From positions 64,401-128,400 of the forward strand of contig NZ_MJGO01000041.1 of NCBI RefSeq assembly GCF_001864895.1: 64,000 nt of DNA, in the 5' to 3' direction. This stretch comes from Curtobacterium sp. MCBA15_009. Lineage in GTDB: Bacteria > Actinomycetota > Actinomycetes > Actinomycetales > Microbacteriaceae. The translations under genes and the position numbers were made by a program. Under the pieces are notes generated by a model. It had not been told where the DNA came from. It saw only the letters and a program-made list of their open reading frames with translations, and searched no databases. Shown here one piece after another: positions 35,457 through 42,864 of the stretch (positions are counted from its first letter, which is position 1; each line of letters opens with the position of its first letter).

Positions 35457-36278
35457 ATGACCGACCACGCTCTTCCCCACCAGGGCGCCGCACGGCCGTC
35501 CTCGATCGCCGAACTGCGTGCCGTGGGCCAACCGGACGAGGTCCGCGCCCGCGCCAACGCGGAGCACTGGACCGCCTCGCTGTACCTGCGTGACGTGTCG
35601 CCGTACCTGACCTGGGTGCTCCTCAAGACCCGGGTCAGCGCCAACCAGGTGACGGGCCTCATGATCCTGGTCGGCTGGAGCGTCGCCGCTGCTCTGCTCA
35701 TCCCCGGCATCTGGGGTGCCCTGCTCGCGCTGGTGCTCGGGCAGCTGCAGATGCTCGTCGACTGCAGCGACGGCGAGGTGGCCCGTTGGCGCGGCACGCA
35801 CTCGCCCGCTGGGGTGTTCCTGGACAAGGTCGGCCACTACACGACGGAGGGGCTGATCCCCGTCGCCCTCGGCATCCGTGCCGCGACCTGGCCCGTGCAC
35901 GACGCCGACTGGATGTGGACGACGATCGGGTGCGCACTCGGTCTCGTCATCGTCCTCAACAAGGCGCTCAACGACATGGTGCACGTCGCCCGCGCGAACG
36001 CCGGCCTGGACAAGCTCGTCGACCGCCGCGACGCGTCGACCGCCCCGTCCGGACGGAAGCTCGCATCGCTCCGTCGGCTCGCCCGGTTCCTGCCCTTCCA
36101 CCGCCTGTACCACTCTGTCGAACTGAGCATGCTCGCCTTCGTGTTCGCCCTGCTCGGACTGGTCATCGGCGACCCGCTCGCCAGCCGGATCCTCGTCGGC
36201 GCGCTGCTGCCGCTCGCGGTGCTCGCCACGATCGGGCACTTCCTGGCGATCATCGCGTCGAAGCGGGTCCGCGCGTGA
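35457..36278 (+). CDS. CDP-alcohol phosphatidyltransferase family protein
   Basis: A 273-aa multi-helix membrane enzyme that should transfer a phospho-alcohol from a CDP-linked donor. The signature DG-x2-AR-x8-G-x3-D is present (DCSDGEVARW ... GVFLD, near 102-125), but the final Asp of DxxxD is His (LDKVGHY). Its place between two glycosyltransferases suggests a role in a polyol-phosphate wall polymer or glycophospholipid anchor rather than bulk phospholipid. The stop overlaps the next GTG by 4 nt. Confidence 0.85.
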   Translation: MTDHALPHQGAARPSSIAELRAVGQPDEVRARANAEHWTASLYLRDVSPYLTWVLLKTRVSANQVTGLMILVGWSVAAALLIPGIWGALLALVLGQLQMLVDCSDGEVARWRGTHSPAGVFLDKVGHYTTEGLIPVALGIRAATWPVHDADWMWTTIGCALGLVIVLNKALNDMVHVARANAGLDKLVDRRDASTAPSGRKLASLRRLARFLPFHRLYHSVELSMLAFVFALLGLVIGDPLASRILVGALLPLAVLATIGHFLAIIASKRVRA

Positions 36279-37183
36279 CACCCGGCACCGTGCGGCGTCA
36301 CGCCGTCGTCCACCGGGCGCACCCCCGCGTGGCGGTCGTGAGCCTGTCGCAGGGCACCCGCCCGGACGACCTGCACCGCGGCCTCGAGAGCGTCCTGGCA
36401 CAGCGGGACGTCGAGCTCGACGTCGTCTGCGTCGGCAACGGCTGGGAGCCGACCGGCCTGCCCGACGGGGTGCGGGCCCTGGCCCTGCCGGAGAACGTCG
36501 GGATCCCCGCCGGGCGCAACGCCGGAGCCGCAGTCGTGGACGGCGACTACGTGTTCTTCCTGGACGACGACGCGTCGGTGCCGTCGGACACGTTCCTGCG
36601 CGACGCGATCGACCGGTTCGAGCACGACCCGTCGCTCGGGCTCCTGCAGCCCCGCGTCGTCGACCCGACCGGGGCCGCGAACCCCCGCCGCTGGGTCCCG
36701 CGCATCCGCAAGGGCGAGCCGGACCACTCGTCGCCCGTCTTCTCGGTCTGGGAGGGCGCGGTCGTCCTGCCCACGGACGTCTACCGGGCTGTCGGCGGCT
36801 GGGGTGCCGAGTACTTCTACGCGCACGAGGGCATCGAGCTCGCCTGGCGGGTGTGGGACGCCGGCCGCCGTGCGTTCTACGCGGGGGACCTCGTGGCGCA
36901 CCACCCGGCGATCGACCCGGCACGGCACACCGAGTACTACCGGCTGAACGCCCGCAACCGGGTGTTCCTGGCACGCCGCAACCTGCCGGCGGTCCTGCGC
37001 CCGGTGTACGTCGGCACCTGGGCCGGGATCCAGGTGCTGCGCTGGTGGCGGCACCCGCGTCGACTCGCGACCTGGTTCGGTGGGATCCGCGAGGGGTGGA
37101 CGGCCGACTGCGGTCCCACCCGCCCGATCGGCTGGCTCACCGTCGCGCGGATGACCCTGGCCGGTCGCCCGCCGGTCGTCTGA
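36275..37183 (+). CDS. Glycosyltransferase family 2
   Basis: A 302-aa soluble or peripheral GT-A transferase with the rhamnosyl/galactofuranosyl-transferase look. Landmarks are LPENVGIPAGRNAGA near 78, the FFLDDDASVP metal site near 98, and HEGIELAWRVWDAGR near 190 containing the acceptor-binding acidic residue. There is no membrane domain, unlike the first GT2 of the cluster. The start is GTG overlapping the upstream stop (GTGA). Confidence 0.87.
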   Translation: MTPGTVRRHAVVHRAHPRVAVVSLSQGTRPDDLHRGLESVLAQRDVELDVVCVGNGWEPTGLPDGVRALALPENVGIPAGRNAGAAVVDGDYVFFLDDDASVPSDTFLRDAIDRFEHDPSLGLLQPRVVDPTGAANPRRWVPRIRKGEPDHSSPVFSVWEGAVVLPTDVYRAVGGWGAEYFYAHEGIELAWRVWDAGRRAFYAGDLVAHHPAIDPARHTEYYRLNARNRVFLARRNLPAVLRPVYVGTWAGIQVLRWWRHPRRLATWFGGIREGWTADCGPTRPIGWLTVARMTLAGRPPVV

Positions 37184-37225
37184 GCCGTCCGGACCAGAAC
37201 AGCAGACCCCTGCGGGAGGATGACC

Positions 37226-38476
37226 ATGCCCATCACGAGCGACCTGCGCACCGCCGTCCGGCTCGCGAGCCGACTGCTCGCGTCGCGTCGGAGCCGTCGT
37301 GCGCTGGCCCGTCGGCTGCCGTCGGTGGAGACTCCCGCACCGGGATCCATCGAGGTCGCCGTGTACTTCGCCGACGGCCCGGTGAACATGTACCAGGTGC
37401 GCCAGTGGTACGCGCCCCTCGCCGAGCTCGCCCGCACCCACCCGGTGGCGATCGTCTCGCGCAGCCCGGGCACGATGCTCCAGCTGCTCGAGGAGTCGCC
37501 GGTCCCGGTCGTGTACGCGCGGCAGGTGATCGACCTGGAGCACTTCGTCGAGACCCAGGCGCCGAAGCTCGTGCTGTACGTCAACCAGAACGCCCGCAAC
37601 TTCCAGATGATGCGGTACGGGCGCATGTGGCACGTCTTCGTCAACCACGGCGAGAGCGACAAGATGTACATGACGACGAACCAGTTCAAGGCGTACGACC
37701 ACGCGCTCATCGCGGGCGACGCCGCGCGCGACCGGCTGGCCGAGGCGCTGTGGGACTACGACCTCGACACGCGCACCACCGCGATCGGCCGGCCGCAAGC
37801 GGACCACTTCGCCGGCACCGTGCCGTACCCGCACGACGAGCGCACCGTGGTGCTCTACGCACCGACGTGGGAGGGCGACCGGCCTGCGGCGGCGTACGGG
37901 TCGATCGCGTCGCACGGCACGACCATCGCGGAGCAGGTCCTCGCCTCGCCGCGGCACCGGCTCGTGTACCGGCCGCACCCCCGGAGCGGGGTGCTGGACC
38001 CTGCGTACAAGGCGGCACACGAGCGCATCCTGGCGGCCATCGCCGCGGCGAACGCGGCGGACCCGTCGGCGCACCACGTGCACGACGACGGCCCGACGCT
38101 CGGCTGGCAGCTCGCCGACGCCGACGTCGCGATCACCGACATCAGTGCGATGATCTACGACCGGCTCGCCGTGGGCAAGCCGCTCATCGTGGCGCGTCCG
38201 GTCTCGCCGGAGGCCGAGGTCGACGAGCGCGGGTACCTCGGTGACGCGAACTGGCTGACGGCGGAGGACGCACCCCGCGTGCTCGAACGGGTGGACGCGG
38301 CGGCGGGCGACGCCGACGAGCTCGCCCGTCTGCAGCACTGGGTCGTCCGCTACTTCGGCGACACCACGCCCGGCGCCGCGACCGCGCGGTTCCACGCCGC
38401 CGTCGAACAGTTGCTCGCGCGGTGGCGGGACGTCGCGGCTGCCCGCGGCGAGGGCGGCCCCCGAGCGGAGCGCTGA
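37226..38476 (+). CDS. CDP-glycerol:polyol glycerophosphotransferase family protein
   Basis: A 416-aa protein with the C-terminal polymerase domain of TagB/TagF-type teichoic acid enzymes: VVLYAPTWEGDRPAAAYG near 210, a YRPHPRSG block near 250, and DVAITDISAMIYDRLAVGKP near 310. This points to transfer of glycerol- or ribitol-phosphate to a wall polymer on the cytoplasmic face. ATG 37226 was chosen over ATG 37220 because GGGAGG lies 8 nt before it. It is the last gene of the plus-strand operon. Confidence 0.86.
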   Translation: MPITSDLRTAVRLASRLLASRRSRRALARRLPSVETPAPGSIEVAVYFADGPVNMYQVRQWYAPLAELARTHPVAIVSRSPGTMLQLLEESPVPVVYARQVIDLEHFVETQAPKLVLYVNQNARNFQMMRYGRMWHVFVNHGESDKMYMTTNQFKAYDHALIAGDAARDRLAEALWDYDLDTRTTAIGRPQADHFAGTVPYPHDERTVVLYAPTWEGDRPAAAYGSIASHGTTIAEQVLASPRHRLVYRPHPRSGVLDPAYKAAHERILAAIAAANAADPSAHHVHDDGPTLGWQLADADVAITDISAMIYDRLAVGKPLIVARPVSPEAEVDERGYLGDANWLTAEDAPRVLERVDAAAGDADELARLQHWVVRYFGDTTPGAATARFHAAVEQLLARWRDVAAARGEGGPRAER

Positions 38477-38511
38477 GCCCGGGCGGATCGCTGCCGGTTG
38501 CTCGTGCCCCG

Positions 38512-38814
38512 TCACGCGACCGGCCCGCCACCGACGAGCGACATGCGCCAGAGGTACTCGGAGCGGTCCGGGCGCCGCCACCGCACGACGACGACCCCCG
38601 TGCGCTCGGGATCGGCTCCGAAGACCGCGATGGACAACGCGCGGCCCGGTTCGAGGCGTCGCACGGCGAGCGGCGGGCAGTACCCGTCGCCGAGGTGGGT
38701 GAGGGTCAGGCCGTCGAGTGGCTCGTCCCCGGTGTTGACGAGGTCGTAGCGGCGCGGGGCGTGGGTGCGGTCGACGGAGAACGGGACGGGGTAGGCGGTC
38801 GGTGGGTGGTGCAT
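38512..38814 (-). CDS. Small beta-rich protein of unknown function
   Basis: A 100-aa protein starting MHHPPTAYPVPF. It has alternating hydrophobic strands and aromatic residues and no membrane segment; the fold could be a small beta sandwich (weak inference). I do not recognise a family. It is embedded in the wall-polymer cassette, downstream of and co-oriented with the exporter genes but with its own TAACGT 7 nt before the ATG, and it converges on the polymerase gene. Confidence 0.55.
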   Translation of the reverse strand: MHHPPTAYPVPFSVDRTHAPRRYDLVNTGDEPLDGLTLTHLGDGYCPPLAVRRLEPGRALSIAVFGADPERTGVVVVRWRRPDRSEYLWRMSLVGGGPVA

Positions 38815-38821
38815 GCCCGGA

Positions 38822-38827
38822 ACGTTA
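38822..38827 (-). promoter_or_regulatory. -10 element, leaderless start of the small cassette gene
   Basis: TAACGT on the minus strand, 7 nt before the ATG at 38814. Confidence 0.5.
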
Positions 38828-38930
38828 GGGGGAGGGTCCGACGGTGGGGGCCGCCGGAACCCCGGGGACGCGCGGGCTGTGGAGGGAGCACCCGGAGGCG
38901 GTGACCGTGCAGGGGGAGTACCCCGGTCGG

Positions 38931-39701
38931 TCAGGACCCGTAGTCGGCCGAGTAGCGGGCCAGCGCGGCCTCGATCGTGTCGTCGAGCTGCAGCCGTCCC
39001 TTGTCCAGGTACAGCCCGCGGTCGCAGAACCGGCGCAGGTCCTTGTCGCTGTGCGAGACGAAGAAGAGCGTGCGGCCGCCGGCGAGCAGCTCCTCGATCC
39101 GCTTGTAGCACTTCTCGCGGAAGGCCTTGTCGCCGACCGCCAGGACCTCGTCGACCAGGATGACCGGCTCGTCGAGGCGCGAGATGACCGCGAAGGCGAT
39201 GCGCACCTTCATGCCGCTGGACAGGTGCTTGTACGGGGTGTCGACGAAGTCGCCGATCTCGGCGAACGCGATGATCTCGTCGAACGCCTCGCGGATCTCG
39301 GAGCGCGTCATGCCGTGCAGCCCCGCGGTCAGGTACACGTTGTCCCGGACGGACAGGTCGCCGACGAACCCGCCGGTGATCTCGATGAGCGGGGCCACCC
39401 CGGCGCCGACGTCCACGCGGCCCTCGTCCGGCAGCATGACCTGCGCCACGAGCTTGAGGAGCGTGGACTTGCCCTGGCCGTTGCGTCCGACGACGCCGAT
39501 CGCCTCGCCGGGGCGCACGTCGAAGGAGACGTCGCGGAGCGCCCAGAACTCGTCCGCGCGCTTCCGGCGTCCCCGGCCGGCGAAGAGGTCCTTGAAGTTG
39601 CGGCTCGCGCGGCGGTTCCGCTTGAAGCAGATGCCGGCGCCGCGCACGGAGATCACCGGGGCGACGGTCTCGGTGCGGGTGGTCTGGTCGGTGGCGGTCA
39701 T
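38931..39701 (-). CDS. ABC transporter ATPase, TagH/Wzt-like polymer exporter
   Basis: A 256-aa ATPase for export of polyol-phosphate or polysaccharide chains. Walker A GRNGQGKST lies near 75. The family-typical YKHLSSGMKVRIAFAV signature is present, then Walker B VILVDEVLAVGD and switch His in FVSHSDKDL. It has no C-terminal carbohydrate-binding extension, so substrate recognition must rest with the permease or other proteins. ATG 39701 overlaps the permease stop by 1 nt (TGATG); GTG 39704 is also in frame. Confidence 0.92.
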   Translation of the reverse strand: MTATDQTTRTETVAPVISVRGAGICFKRNRRASRNFKDLFAGRGRRKRADEFWALRDVSFDVRPGEAIGVVGRNGQGKSTLLKLVAQVMLPDEGRVDVGAGVAPLIEITGGFVGDLSVRDNVYLTAGLHGMTRSEIREAFDEIIAFAEIGDFVDTPYKHLSSGMKVRIAFAVISRLDEPVILVDEVLAVGDKAFREKCYKRIEELLAGGRTLFFVSHSDKDLRRFCDRGLYLDKGRLQLDDTIEAALARYSADYGS

Positions 39702-40525
39702 CACAGCTCCTTGAGCACGCGGTGCTCGCTCCGACGGAACACGGCGAAGCCGACGACCAGGACCACGGCGGTGGTGAGCACCGACGCGCCGACCTCGAAC
39801 CAGTCGAGCTGCGCGGGGAAGAACGCCGACCGGTACAGACCGAAGATCCCGGTGAGCGGGTTGATCGCGGCGATCCCGCGCAGCGCGTCCGGCAGCGCGG
39901 TGGTGCCGTAGATGATCGGCGACGCGTAGAAGAGGAAGCGCAGCACGAGCTTGGTCGCGCGCTCGAGGTCACGGAAGAACACGACGAGCGGCGCCACGAT
40001 GAGGCCCAGGCCGTAGACCAGGGCGCACTGCAGGACGATCCCGAGCGGGAAGAACACCGCCTGCCAGTGCAGGTGCGCGCCCGTCGCGACGACGAACACC
40101 GCGAGCACCGGGATGCTCAGCAGGAACTCGATGCCCTTCGACGCGACGATCCGTGCGACCCAGATCGAGCGCGGGATCGTCGTCGACCGGATGAGCTTCG
40201 ACTCCTTGATGAAGGCCCGGGTCGAGTCGGAGACTCCCCCCGTGAACCACATCCAGGGGAGCAGTGCCACGAGCAGGAAGACGATGTACGGGTCCTCGCC
40301 CACCGAGCCGCGGTGGAACACCTTGGTGAAGACGAACCAGTAGATCGCCGACATCACCAACGGGTCGAGGATCGACCAGAGGTACCCGAGCGCCGACGTC
40401 GAGTAGCGGACGCGCAGGTCGCGGACCGTCAGCAGCCACAGGGCATGACGGTAGCGCCGACCGGCACTCCGTGTCGCTGCGGGAGCGGTCGGCACGGTCG
40501 CGGTCGGCGCACTCGCTGTCGTCAC
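39701..40525 (-). CDS. ABC-2 type permease, TagG/Wzm-like polymer exporter
   Basis: A 274-aa inner-membrane permease of the ABC-2 family: an amphipathic interface helix (ALWLLTVRDLRVRYS near 28), then six membrane helices including YLWSILDPLVMSAIYWFVF and the LLPWMWFTGGV loop. It pairs with the TagH/Wzt-like ATPase by 1-nt stop/start overlap. The start is GTG with GGAGGGA 6 nt upstream, so it is leadered. It is expected to flip the finished wall polymer. Confidence 0.92.
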   Translation of the reverse strand: MTTASAPTATVPTAPAATRSAGRRYRHALWLLTVRDLRVRYSTSALGYLWSILDPLVMSAIYWFVFTKVFHRGSVGEDPYIVFLLVALLPWMWFTGGVSDSTRAFIKESKLIRSTTIPRSIWVARIVASKGIEFLLSIPVLAVFVVATGAHLHWQAVFFPLGIVLQCALVYGLGLIVAPLVVFFRDLERATKLVLRFLFYASPIIYGTTALPDALRGIAAINPLTGIFGLYRSAFFPAQLDWFEVGASVLTTAVVLVVGFAVFRRSEHRVLKEL

Positions 40526-40569
40526 GGCTTCCCTCCGGGCGGAACCGCCGAGGGGGTCCTGATCAGCGC

Positions 40570-41265
40570 TCAGGCGAACAGGTCGTTCGCGCGCTCGAGG
40601 TCCTCGGCGAAGTCGATCTCGACCGCGTACAGGTCGGAGATGTCGATCGGCGTCCAGCGTAGCCCGTCCTCGGCGATGGCAGCCTCGATGCCGCCCTCGA
40701 AGTACTCCTGGTCGTCGACGCGACCGAGCTGGCGGATCAGGGCCTGCTTGTCACCGGCGGACACGTAGTTGATGCCGACGGCCTCGCCGAGGCCACCGAC
40801 GACCTGCTTGGACAGCTTGTGGATGAAGCCCTCCGCGTCGACCGTGTACTTGACCTCTTCGTCGGAGACCTTCTCGGTGTTGACGCTGACGAACGAGCGG
40901 TCCTCGTCGATCATGTCGGCTGCACGGACGAGCGCCATCGGGTCGAAGACGACGTCGCCGTTCATCCAGAGGACACCGCTCTTGCCCGTGGCCTTGAGCG
41001 CACGGAGCAGGCTCTTCGAGGTGTTCGTGGAGTCGTAGGACTCGTTGTAGACGAAGTTCGCCTCGGGGAAGGCCTCGACGATGTGCTCCGACTTGTAGCC
41101 GACGACGATGGTCACCCGGGCGCTCGAACCGAACGCCGCACGGATGTTGTCGAACTGCTGCTGCATGATGGTGCGGCCGTCGCTGAGCTCGGTGAGCGGC
41201 TTCGGCAGGCTGCGGCCGAGACGGCTCCCCATCCCCGCTGCGAGGATCACGATCTGCGTGGTCAT
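40570..41265 (-). CDS. Sugar/polyol nucleotidyltransferase (LicC/GT-A type)
   Basis: A 231-aa nucleotidyltransferase with the pyrophosphorylase start VILAAGMGSRLGRSLPKPL (about 6-24), the metal Asp in LWMNGDVVFDP near 102 and a C-terminal EIDFAEDLERAN. It likely activates an alcohol-phosphate or sugar-phosphate (CTP:phosphocholine, CTP:glycerol-phosphate or similar) as donor for the adjacent polymer genes. It lies 44 nt upstream of the permease gene in the same direction. AAGGGAC precedes the ATG. A 300-nt gene-free gap lies upstream. Confidence 0.8.
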   Translation of the reverse strand: MTTQIVILAAGMGSRLGRSLPKPLTELSDGRTIMQQQFDNIRAAFGSSARVTIVVGYKSEHIVEAFPEANFVYNESYDSTNTSKSLLRALKATGKSGVLWMNGDVVFDPMALVRAADMIDEDRSFVSVNTEKVSDEEVKYTVDAEGFIHKLSKQVVGGLGEAVGINYVSAGDKQALIRQLGRVDDQEYFEGGIEAAIAEDGLRWTPIDISDLYAVEIDFAEDLERANDLFA

Positions 41266-41565
41266 GCTTGTCCCTTCTGGTGTCCGCCCGCGCGCCGTTG
41301 GGCACGGGCGGGCCTCGTCGAGTCTGCTCGCGGAACGTCCGAGTTCCCCGAGAACCCGGCGGTACCGACGCGGTGGCCGGCTGGTTCGTGGAGCCCGGGT
41401 GGTGCCGTTTCGGCGGGTTTCCCGGGGGTGAACACTCCGTCGTGTCCCGGTGAATGATACGGAAACCCGTCCGCGCGGGGTACAGCCCGAGGCCCTTCGT
41501 GCCCAATTCGTGACACTGCACAGGCCCGTCCACCGGTGTCGGTACAGCATTGGTACGGTTGGGCG
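41266..41565. promoter_or_regulatory. Divergent control region between nucleotidyltransferase and ABC ATPase genes
   Basis: Gene-free for 300 bp. On the minus strand TATCAT (41455-41460) is the best -10 for the nucleotidyltransferase gene, implying a leader of nearly 190 nt. Inverted GGGTTTCC (41415-41422) and GGAAACCC (41461-41468) flank it. The plus-strand edge carries the ABC gene's -10. Confidence 0.4.
41554..41559 (+). promoter_or_regulatory. -10 element, leaderless start of the ABC ATPase gene
   Basis: TACGGT, 6 nt before ATG 41566. Confidence 0.55.
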
Positions 41566-42864
41566 ATGGCAGCCGGAGCAGCAGATGACGAGGACGTGTA
41601 CGCCACGACCGATGCTGCCTGGATGACCGAGGCGAGCGACACCGACGAGGCAGACGCCGCCGCGGACGAACGTGCCGACGACGACGACATGGGGGACCCG
41701 GATGCGCCTGACGCACCCGACCGGGACGCGCTCGACGCACCCGGTGATGACGCGATGACCGACGACGCACCGGGCAGCGCGACGGACACCACGACGGCCG
41801 CGGACGCACCGGAGGACGCCACCGCGACCGGTGTCGTGGCGGCAGCCGCCACGCCGACGACCACCGGGCCGCGGCCGGCGAAGACGAAGGCGCGCGGCGG
41901 CAAGGGACGGGCCAAGCGCCCGGCGGGGGCCGGCGGGACCGCCGGCACCGTGCCTCCCGGCCGGAGCGCTGCGACCGACGCGACCGCCACGACGGACGCT
42001 GCCGACGCGGGCCGCGCCGTGACGGAGGCGGGTACCGCCGACGAGGCGCCGGCGCCCGTCGCGAAGAAGCGCGCGCCGCGCGCCGGAGCCGCACAGCCGC
42101 AGCAGCCGGTCGTGCTCCGGGCCAGTGGACTGGTCAAGCGCTACGGCCAGACGCTCGCCGCGGACGAGGTCGACCTCGAGATCCGCCAGGGCTCGATCTT
42201 CGGCGTCGTCGGCCCCAACGGTGCCGGCAAGACCACGACGTTGTCGATGGTCACCGGTCTGCTGCGTCCGGACGCCGGCTCGGTCACCGTCCTCGACCAC
42301 GACGTCTGGGCCGACCCGACCGCCGCCAAGCGCAGCCTCGGCGTGCTGCCGGACCGGCTCCGGCTGTTCGACCGGCTCACCGGCGCACAGCTCCTCTACT
42401 ACTCGGCGACGCTGCGGGGACTCGACGGCGCGACCGCCCGGGCACGCAGCGCCGACCTCGCCGACGCCTTCGGGCTCGGCGACGCGCTCGGCCGCCAGGT
42501 CGCCGACTACTCGGTCGGCATGGCGAAGAAGATCGCCCTCGCCGCCACCCTCATCCACTCGCCGCGGGTCCTCGTGCTCGACGAGCCCTTCGAGTCGGTG
42601 GACCCGGTGAGTGCCGCGACCATCACCGACATCCTGCGCCGGTACACCCGGGGCGGCGGGACCGTCGTGCTCTCGAGTCACTCGATGGAACTCGTGCAGC
42701 GCACGTGCGACTCGGTCGCCATCATCGTCGGCGGTCGCGTCCTGGCCTCCGGCACGATGGCGCAGGTGCGCGGGCGCAAGAGCCTCGAGGACAAGTTCGT
42801 CGAACTCGCCGGCGGCCGCGTCGTCGCAGAGAGCATGGAATGGTTGCACAGCTTCTCCGGCTGA
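41566..42864 (+). CDS. ABC transporter ATPase with long acidic N-terminal extension
   Basis: A 432-aa protein. About 181-420 is a normal ABC ATPase domain: Walker A GPNGAGKTT near 214, a YSVGMAKKIALAAT signature, Walker B VLVLDEPFESVDP and HSMELVQR. Residues 1-180 are predicted disordered: first Asp/Glu/Ala-rich, then Lys/Arg/Pro/Ala-rich. Such an extension is unusual for an ABC ATPase. The start ATG has TACGGT 6 nt before it, and codon use continues smoothly into the ABC domain. It overlaps the permease gene by 25 nt. Confidence 0.88.
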   Translation: MAAGAADDEDVYATTDAAWMTEASDTDEADAAADERADDDDMGDPDAPDAPDRDALDAPGDDAMTDDAPGSATDTTTAADAPEDATATGVVAAAATPTTTGPRPAKTKARGGKGRAKRPAGAGGTAGTVPPGRSAATDATATTDAADAGRAVTEAGTADEAPAPVAKKRAPRAGAAQPQQPVVLRASGLVKRYGQTLAADEVDLEIRQGSIFGVVGPNGAGKTTTLSMVTGLLRPDAGSVTVLDHDVWADPTAAKRSLGVLPDRLRLFDRLTGAQLLYYSATLRGLDGATARARSADLADAFGLGDALGRQVADYSVGMAKKIALAATLIHSPRVLVLDEPFESVDPVSAATITDILRRYTRGGGTVVLSSHSMELVQRTCDSVAIIVGGRVLASGTMAQVRGRKSLEDKFVELAGGRVVAESMEWLHSFSG

